A stretch of DNA of 64,000 nucleotides, taken from NCBI GenBank assembly GCA_934718275.1, contig CAKUZD010000008.1:3180-67179 (forward strand). Reading direction: 5' to 3'. Shown here piece by piece: positions 59,045 through 64,000 of the stretch; position 1 is the stretch's first letter, and every line of letters starts with the position of its first letter. Under the pieces are notes generated by a model that did not search any database, was not told where the DNA came from, and was given only the letters and a program-made list of their open reading frames with translations. Position numbers and translations under genes: made by a program. Source of the stretch: an uncultured Candidatus Melainabacteria bacterium (lineage in GTDB: Bacteria > Cyanobacteriota > Vampirovibrionia > Gastranaerophilales > Gastranaerophilaceae).

Positions 59045-60448
59045 ATGAAAACAGTAATAGCTCAAATAAAATTAAAAACAGCAGATTTTAAATTTAATTT
59101 AGAAAATATAATAAAAAATATCAATTCAGATTGTGACTTGATAGTTTTTCCGCAAGTTGATTTAGAAGATTTAGGCGGTAAAGATATGATTTTTGATGAT
59201 AACTGTATGTCAGCTCAAGCAAAGTTATATCAAGAGATTGCTGCAAAAAATTATAAACAAAATATAATTTTGGGGGATATTTTAATTCGTAATGGCGAAG
59301 TTGAAGTGTCAGATTATGGGATATTCGATATTTGTGGAAAAAAAGTTTTTGTATCAGATACGTATATAAATGATGTTGACTGTGATTTATATATTTTGGC
59401 AAAAAACAGGTACTTTGCGATGAATACTTATAAAGAATTTGTTGAGAGTATAGAGGCTCATTGTAATTTGATTTATGTTAATGCTTTGGGAATTGCTGAT
59501 GAAAATGTGTTTGCAGGTGGTAGTTTCGCAAAAAATGCTCATAATGAACTTGTTATGCAAATGCCTTTGTGTAAAGAGGATGTTGATACTGTAGATTTTG
59601 CGAGAGTTATAAATTTTAATGAAGAACAAATGGAAGCTCAAGTTTATGATGTTACTACATTTGCGCTTAGGGAGTATTGTGAAAATACAGGATTTAAAAA
59701 AGTTGTATTGGGCTTGTCCGGCGGTATTGATAGTGCTTTGACTGCGGCTTTGGCAGTTGAGTCAGTTGGAAAAGAGAATGTGTTGGGTGTATTAATGCCT
59801 AGTATGTTTTCTTCAGAAGGTAGTGTTACGGATAGTTTGAAATTAGCTGAAAATTTGGGTATTAAAACAATAAAAGAACCAATAACCCCTCTTTTTGATG
59901 CATTTATGAAAGATAGAGAAAGATTACACGATTTAGCGGAAGAAAATTTACAAGCCAGATTAAGAGCTTTAATCTTGATGTTTTATTCAAATAGAGAAGG
60001 ACGATTGTTGTTGTCAACAGGTAACAAATCTGAAAGTGCTATGGGATTTGGGACTTTATATGGTGATTTAGCAGGTGGTTTTAATATGATTTGTGATTTG
60101 ACTAAAACTAATGTTTATAAATTATCAAATTATATCAACCGAAATAAGGAAATTATTCCTCAAGAGATTATTGACAAAGCTCCATCTGCAGAACTTCATC
60201 CTAACCAAAAAGATCAAGACAGGTTGCCGGAATATGCAATTTTGGATGATGTTATCGAAATGTATGTTGAAGAAAATAAACCTGTAGAAGAAATATATAA
60301 AAAATACGATAAATCGTTGGTAGACGAAATTGTTAGAAAAATATACAGGATGCAATTTAAACGTCATCAAGGTTGTTTGGGAGTCAGACTGACAGAACGT
60401 TCATTCTGTAATGGGGTTAATTTCCCTATTGTTCAAAGGTTTTATTAG
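59045..60448 (+). CDS. nadE: NAD+ synthetase with a degenerate glutaminase domain
   Basis: NadE amidates nicotinate adenine dinucleotide to NAD. The start ATG 59045 follows GTGAGGTAAAA; 467 residues. The C-terminal synthetase is intact: the PP-loop LGLSGGIDSALTAAL, LSTGNKSESAMGFGT and the tail with KRHQGCLGVRLTERSF. The N-terminal nitrilase-like domain keeps its scaffold (DLIVFP, LIYVNALGIADENVFAGGSF) but its catalytic Glu is Gln37, the Lys segment is missing and the Cys position is not a cysteine. It therefore probably uses free ammonia. Confidence 0.95.
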   Translation: MKTVIAQIKLKTADFKFNLENIIKNINSDCDLIVFPQVDLEDLGGKDMIFDDNCMSAQAKLYQEIAAKNYKQNIILGDILIRNGEVEVSDYGIFDICGKKVFVSDTYINDVDCDLYILAKNRYFAMNTYKEFVESIEAHCNLIYVNALGIADENVFAGGSFAKNAHNELVMQMPLCKEDVDTVDFARVINFNEEQMEAQVYDVTTFALREYCENTGFKKVVLGLSGGIDSALTAALAVESVGKENVLGVLMPSMFSSEGSVTDSLKLAENLGIKTIKEPITPLFDAFMKDRERLHDLAEENLQARLRALILMFYSNREGRLLLSTGNKSESAMGFGTLYGDLAGGFNMICDLTKTNVYKLSNYINRNKEIIPQEIIDKAPSAELHPNQKDQDRLPEYAILDDVIEMYVEENKPVEEIYKKYDKSLVDEIVRKIYRMQFKRHQGCLGVRLTERSFCNGVNFPIVQRFY

Positions 60449-60450
60449 GC

Positions 60451-60486
60451 AAAAAGGAGAAGATTTTATTATCTTCTCTTTTTTTT
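60451..60486 (+). terminator. Rho-independent terminator after nadE
   Basis: AAAAAGGAGAAGAT and ATCTTCTCTTTTT pair around TTTATT, closing the murC-to-nadE run. Confidence 0.9.
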
Positions 60487-60566
60487 GATTTATCAATTTA
60501 TGCAGAACATCTTGAAATTCTCAAAAAATATTGTTATAATATTTATGTATATATTTTGAGGAATTA

Positions 60567-61358
60567 ATGAACTTAACTGTATTGGTTGATAACAACTGCA
60601 AGATGGGACATCCGCTTCTTGGAGAGACGGGATTGTCGGTTTTGCTTGAAAATGATTTTCATAAAATTTTATTTGACTGTGGTTATAGTGATGCATTTAT
60701 AAAAAATGCTTACAAGCTTGGTGCTGATTTGGCGGATGTTAACGAAATTGTATTGTCGCACGGGCACGTTGACCATACAGGAGGCCTTTTAAGACTAGAC
60801 AGTTTGTATCACAAAATGAATTTGGCAGGAATTAGTTTAAATCAAAAAACTATTCTTGCGCATCCGGATGTATTTGAACCTAAATTGAATGAAAAAATGA
60901 TAGACATTGGTTTTTCAGGAGATTGTTCGAAGTTGTGTGATGTTTTTGATATAGATTTTTCGGCAAAACCTAAATGGATAACTCCTAAATTGTTGTATTC
61001 TGGCGAAATTCCTAAGTTTTATAATACAGATTACAAATATAAAGATGAAGTTGTATTGATATTTAAAACTACAAATGGGCTTGTAATAATTACCGGTTGT
61101 GCTCATTCAAGTATTCCAAACATTGTAAGATATGCTCAAAAGATTACTGATGAGCCAAGAATAGATACTATAATAGGTGGAATTTTCTTGCAAAATAAGT
61201 CTGAGTATAAAATACGAGAGCTTGGTATTTATTTGAGAAGTTTGAATATGCGGAATTTTTACCCTTGTCACTGTTGCGATTTAAATGCTAAAGTAATACT
61301 ATCTGAGTATGTAAAAGTTAAAGAAGTTTATTCCGGTTTAAGGTTATCTTTTAGTTAA
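60567..61358 (+). CDS. Metallo-beta-lactamase fold protein (DHPPS/Tflp-like)
   Basis: The 263-residue product has the MBL metal motif VLSHGHVDHTGGL near residue 63, the earlier ILFDCGYSDA, the later ITGCAHSSIPNIV and a C-terminal His (FYPCHCCDLNA). Starting with LTVLVDNN and HPLLGETGLSVLLE, it belongs to the archaeal/bacterial group named after a methanopterin-pathway phosphate synthase; the real substrate in bacteria is mostly unknown. It starts after GAGGAATTA. Confidence 0.85.
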   Translation: MNLTVLVDNNCKMGHPLLGETGLSVLLENDFHKILFDCGYSDAFIKNAYKLGADLADVNEIVLSHGHVDHTGGLLRLDSLYHKMNLAGISLNQKTILAHPDVFEPKLNEKMIDIGFSGDCSKLCDVFDIDFSAKPKWITPKLLYSGEIPKFYNTDYKYKDEVVLIFKTTNGLVIITGCAHSSIPNIVRYAQKITDEPRIDTIIGGIFLQNKSEYKIRELGIYLRSLNMRNFYPCHCCDLNAKVILSEYVKVKEVYSGLRLSFS

Positions 61359-61377
61359 GATATTTTAATTTCGTGCT

Positions 61378-61406
61378 TGCAAATATTTGTTTTACATACT
61401 ATAATT
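61378..61406 (+). promoter_or_regulatory. rpmI-rplT promoter
   Basis: TTGCAA at 61378-61383, a 17-base spacer and a perfect TATAAT at 61401-61406. The leader of about 75 nt holds GCCGTGCTACGCACAG, a small possible stem. Confidence 0.7.
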
Positions 61407-61488
61407 GTAATGCAGAAATTTTATGGCTTTGGTATGCCTGAGGTTTCTAATGTACACTTAGCCGTGCTACGCACAGAAAGAGGTTAAA

Positions 61489-61698
61489 ATGCCAAAAATG
61501 AAAACACACAAATCTGCTGCAAAACGTTACAAAGTTACTGCAACAGGTAAAATTGTTAGAAGACAAGCTGGTATCGGCCACTTACTTCAACACAAATCTG
61601 CTTCAAGAAAACGCAGAATTTTCAAAATGATTTCAATTTCTGATTCACATTTCAAATTGATTTCAAAAGAGTTACCTTACAGAAAGTATGCAAGATAG
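61489..61698 (+). CDS. rpmI: 50S ribosomal protein L35
   Basis: The 69-residue product shows the family signature MKTHKSAAKRYKVTATGKIV followed by RRQAGIGHLL and a very basic composition. The start follows AGAAAGAGGTTAAA. rplT follows after 11 bases, the universal rpmI-rplT pair. infC, usually the first gene of this operon, is not adjacent. Confidence 0.98.
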   Translation: MPKMKTHKSAAKRYKVTATGKIVRRQAGIGHLLQHKSASRKRRIFKMISISDSHFKLISKELPYRKYAR

Positions 61699-61709
61699 GA
61701 GGCAGGTAA

Positions 61710-62063
61710 ATGAGAGTAAAACGTGGTAATGTATTACGCAAAAGACATAAAAAGATATTGAAACTAGCTAAAGGCTTTGTAGGTGCAAGAAGCAGAATTT
61801 TTAAAGTTGCTAATATTGCAGTTATGAAAGCTTTGAAATATGCTTACAGAGACAGACGAGCTACAAAACGTAATATGCGTAGCTTGTGGATTGTTAGAAT
61901 TAATGCTGCAGTTAGAGAACGCGGTATGAGCTATTCAAAATTTGTAAATGCTTGCAAAAAGGCTAATATTGCTGTAAACAGAAAAATGCTAGCTGACTTG
62001 GCAGTTAGAGATCCTGAAGCATTTTCAGTAGTTTTCGAAGCTGCTGAAAAAGCTGCTAAGTAG
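61710..62063 (+). CDS. rplT: 50S ribosomal protein L20
   Basis: This 117-residue protein has the N-terminal RVKRGNVLRKRHKKILKLAK followed by GFVGARSRIFKVA and the RRATKRNMRSLWIVRINAAV core. It binds 23S rRNA early in 50S assembly and in many bacteria autoregulates its operon. It starts after GGAGGCAGGTAA and ends at a terminator. Confidence 0.98.
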   Translation: MRVKRGNVLRKRHKKILKLAKGFVGARSRIFKVANIAVMKALKYAYRDRRATKRNMRSLWIVRINAAVRERGMSYSKFVNACKKANIAVNRKMLADLAVRDPEAFSVVFEAAEKAAK

Positions 62064-62092
62064 TTTATAATATCATATTTGATGTGTTTAAA

Positions 62093-62127
62093 AAAAACAG
62101 AGATTACGTTTTGTGGTCTCTGTTTTT
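62093..62127 (+). terminator. Rho-independent terminator of rpmI-rplT
   Basis: AAAAACAGAGA and TCTCTGTTTTT pair around a 13-base loop. Confidence 0.9.
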
Positions 62128-62580
62128 CGTCATGTTGAGGCTATGCCGAAACATCGCATGGTTGGGAAAATGTTTAAAAGATTCTTCGCTCCGCTCAGAA
62201 TGACGGAGTTTAGTAGGGCGGTGTTTTATATACCCCTCGCCCCTTTGTGGGAGGCGGATTGTGAGCTGAGGGCGAACAGACTTGCAGAAGTGCAAGACTG
62301 TGTAGACCCGTTAAACGCGAACAACCAAGCAGGGTAGGGTGAGGGGTTCAAATCAGTATTGATAGACTCTGAATCAAGTTCAGAATGACGGAATTAATTT
62401 TCTGTCTCAATAGGGCGAGGGGAAAGATTCGTCATGTTGAGGCTATGCCGAAACATCGCATGGTTGGGAAAATGTTTAAGAGATTCTTCGCTCTGCTCAG
62501 AATGACTAAGACTGGATTCTTTCGGGCAAAGCCCTCAGAATGACTACATTATTGTTTCGCATTCGCTCAGAATGACTGTT
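62128..62580 (+). repeat. Intergenic repeat cluster with a 77 bp element in two copies
   Basis: The element at 62128-62204 (beginning CGTCATGTTGAGGCTATGCC and ending in the dispersed AGATTCTTCGCTC..CAGAATGAC core) recurs at 62430-62506 with two visible differences. Between them lie a G/C-rich stretch (62211-62345) and TAGACTCTGAATCAAGTTCA. After them come TTCTTTCGGGCAAAGCCCTC and TCGCATTCGCTCAGAATGAC, both found again at the window end. The open frames here are repeat sequence, not genes. Confidence 0.8.
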
Positions 62581-62720
62581 TCTACTTAACACCCTATTAC
62601 CTTAATTTCTTGTTATTTTTAACTTAATCGTAATATTTGTTTACAAATAGTAAATTTTTTTCTTTAAAAAAACTTTATATATATGTAAGGTTGGTTCAAT
62701 AAAAATTTGGAGAAATTATT

Positions 62721-63092
62721 ATGATAGGCGGTGACTTTGACGTTCCTATAATGTATCAGGATTTGGCGAACAGTACAATGGGGCCTATGAGTATGCCATT
62801 TGGTGGTATGGTAGGAATGCCGGGTGCCGGTATGTATAATACTTCTTACCTTAGTGGGGTTAAGATGCACCGACAACCTGATCATGATAAAGTTCAAATT
62901 ATGAATAAAAAAGAAAAAGAAGATAAAAATACATTAAAAAAAGCTCTTTTAGTACTTGGTGGTATTGTTTTATTAGGTAGTATTGCGCCACTTCGTAAGA
63001 GTATTAAAAAGGCTGGCGGGCTTGGCGAATATTTAAAAAAAGGTTGGAATTCTGTAAAAAACTGGGTTACTGGCAAGAAAAAGACTCCTTAA
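62721..63092 (+). CDS. Small Met/Gly-rich membrane-anchored protein
   Basis: This 123-residue product has a Met/Gly/Pro-rich N-terminus (MGPMSMPFGGMVGMPGAGMY), a charged middle (NKKEKEDKNTLKK), one hydrophobic segment (ALLVLGGIVLLGSIAPL) and a basic C-terminus (KKGWNSVKNWVTGKKKTP). It starts after TTTGGAGAAATTATT and has its own terminator. No family was recognised; it resembles other lineage-specific small proteins of the window only in style. Confidence 0.7.
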   Translation: MIGGDFDVPIMYQDLANSTMGPMSMPFGGMVGMPGAGMYNTSYLSGVKMHRQPDHDKVQIMNKKEKEDKNTLKKALLVLGGIVLLGSIAPLRKSIKKAGGLGEYLKKGWNSVKNWVTGKKKTP

Positions 63093-63133
63093 AATCAATA
63101 GATTAATATACAACCCCAAAAATAAAAACAGTT

Positions 63134-63162
63134 AGTGCAAGGTATTTAATCTTGCACTTTTC
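63134..63162 (+). terminator. Rho-independent terminator
   Basis: AGTGCAAG and CTTGCACT pair around GTATTTAAT, followed by a T-rich stretch; it closes the gene at 62721. Confidence 0.85.
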
Positions 63163-63197
63163 TGTGTTAATATAAGTCAAAAGAAGGGAGTTTTAAT

Positions 63198-63698
63198 ATG
63201 GCAAAAGATTGTAGTTTTGATGTTGTTTCAGAATTTGATAAACAAGAATTGGTAAACGCTGTAGATCAGGTTAAAAGGGACGTTGCTTCTCGATTTGATT
63301 TGAAGGATTCAGGTTCATCGGTGGAGTTGGAGGCAGACAAATCCATAACGATAACTACAAGCGATGATATGAAATTAAGAAATATTTATGATATTCTTCA
63401 AACAAAACTTGTAAAACGTAATTTGAGTACAAGAATTTTAGAACCGCAAGCGGTAGAAAATGCGCTTGGTGGTAAAGTTAGACAGGTTATAAATCTAAAA
63501 AAAGGTTTGAGTCAAGAGCTTGCTAAAAAGATTGTAGCTGATATAAAAGATTCTAAGAAAAAAGTTCAAGCATCAATTCAGGGGGATCAAGTTAGAGTAT
63601 CAGGAAAAGATAAAGATGATTTGCAGGAGATAATAAGATTGCTTCGTTCTAATGAAGAAAAATATGATTATCCTTTGCAGTTTACTAATTATAGATAA
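63198..63698 (+). CDS. yajQ: YajQ family nucleotide-binding protein
   Basis: The 166-residue product matches YajQ over its full length: the N-terminal DCSFDVVSEFDKQELVNAVD, SRFDLKDSG, a middle with the characteristic LGGKVRQVINLKKGLSQELA and the C-terminal VQASIQGDQVRVSGKDKDDL followed by YDYPLQFTNYR. YajQ proteins have two RNP-like folds, bind nucleotides (cyclic di-GMP in Xanthomonas) and are often annotated as putative tRNA/GTP binding. The start follows AGAAGGGAGTTTTAAT. Confidence 0.95.
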   Translation: MAKDCSFDVVSEFDKQELVNAVDQVKRDVASRFDLKDSGSSVELEADKSITITTSDDMKLRNIYDILQTKLVKRNLSTRILEPQAVENALGGKVRQVINLKKGLSQELAKKIVADIKDSKKKVQASIQGDQVRVSGKDKDDLQEIIRLLRSNEEKYDYPLQFTNYR

Positions 63699-63759
63699 CT
63701 TTTTCTCAAACGTGTGATTAAAAATTTGGTTGCAGTTTACAATTCGATTGGGTCGATGG

Positions 63760-64000
63760 AAAGTTCCGTCATGTTGAGGTGAAACCGAAACTCAGAATGA
63801 CGGAGTTTAGTAGGGCGGTGGTACCTACCCCGCCAATATTTGGCATTTAATCAGCTGGATTCTTTCGGGCAAAGCCCTCAGAATGACAACAACATTATTG
63901 TTTCGCATTCACTCAGAATGACCGAGTTTAGTAGGGCGGTGGTACCTACCCCGCCAATATTTGGCATTTAATCAGCTGGATTCTTTCGGGCAAAGCCCTC
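63760..64000 (+). repeat. 121 bp tandem repeat, truncated by the window edge
   Basis: The unit at 63803-63923 starts GAGTTTAGTAGGGCGGTGGT and contains TTCTTTCGGGCAAAGCCCTC and a CACTCAGAATGAC end. The second copy starts at 63924 and is identical for the 77 bases visible. A related start, GAGTTTAGTAGGGCGGTG, occurs once at about 62207. No gene is seen in 63699-64000. Confidence 0.85.

Noticed and set aside
62113..62337. A 74-codon open frame in the intergenic region after rplT
   Set aside because: It lies entirely within dispersed repeat sequence and the rplT terminator region, has no ribosome-binding site, and its sequence recurs as non-coding repeat 302 bases away.

Overview
The window is a 64 kb piece of an AT-rich bacterial chromosome made mostly of housekeeping genes, with small lineage-specific proteins scattered between them. 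I infer a gut-type Gastranaerophilales/'Melainabacteria' (Vampirovibrionia) relative of Cyanobacteria. The reasons are four prepilin-like proteins with the FTLAEVLITLG core, a cyanobacterial-type EF-Tu, a DUF3326 protein, small YtxH/DUF948 proteins and many short hypothetical proteins without obvious relatives. The cell is very probably diderm: there is a complete MFP/RND/TolC-type efflux operon and a lipoprotein signal peptidase. This placement rests on recognition by eye, not on a tree.

Layout. 1-5.8 kb: end of an unknown gene, a zinc-ribbon membrane protein, tRNA-Leu(GAG), uvrA and two tandem paralogous secreted proteins. 5.8-13.2 kb: translation and transcription genes (tsf and rpsB on minus; rimP, nusA and tuf on plus). 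13.3-21.2 kb: two prepilin-like loci with poly-G leaders, a pair of very small genes including a ribbon-helix-helix protein, a 5-FCL-family protein, clpP and an overlapping pair of lineage-specific membrane proteins. 21.3-27.2 kb: nadC-nadB, an orphan response regulator, a sugar-porter MFS and an ankyrin protein. 27.3-33.3 kb: the efflux operon with a palindromic operator candidate at its promoter. 33.4-37.4 kb: accessory stretch with a GNAT-like protein, a serine-recombinase remnant, a signal-peptide-bearing VRR-NUC nuclease, a Fic protein, tRNA-Arg(ACG) and a stand-alone LuxR-type HTH. 37.5-50.6 kb: cell-wall amidase and murI, the third poly-G prepilin locus, DUF3326, pdxJ, a MurT-like ligase, YtxH/DUF948 genes, an RluD-type synthase and an Xre regulator divergent from a fourth prepilin gene. 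50.7-64 kb: lspA, leuS, a tight murC-murB-ddl-ftsQ-nadE run, rpmI-rplT, yajQ and dense intergenic repeats.

The most notable structure is at the prepilin-like genes. Three short ORFs, each with its own promoter and Shine-Dalgarno, carry a run of exactly ten G (or C on the coding strand) directly after codon 10. In two of them (18.2 kb and 41.0 kb) adding one base to the run fuses the short ORF in frame with the downstream prepilin gene; as written, both are closed by a stop a few codons after the run. This looks like slipped-strand phase variation, or transcriptional slippage, of surface pilin-like proteins. The seven bases flanking the run are the same in all three loci, even though the third lies in the opposite orientation relative to its gene. 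The first locus (13.4 kb) looks like a decayed copy.

Other points are a NAD synthetase whose glutaminase domain has lost its catalytic residues, inverted heptad arrays between rpsB and tsf, a perfect-arm operator between an Xre gene and prepilin 4, and a 121 bp tandem repeat at the right edge.
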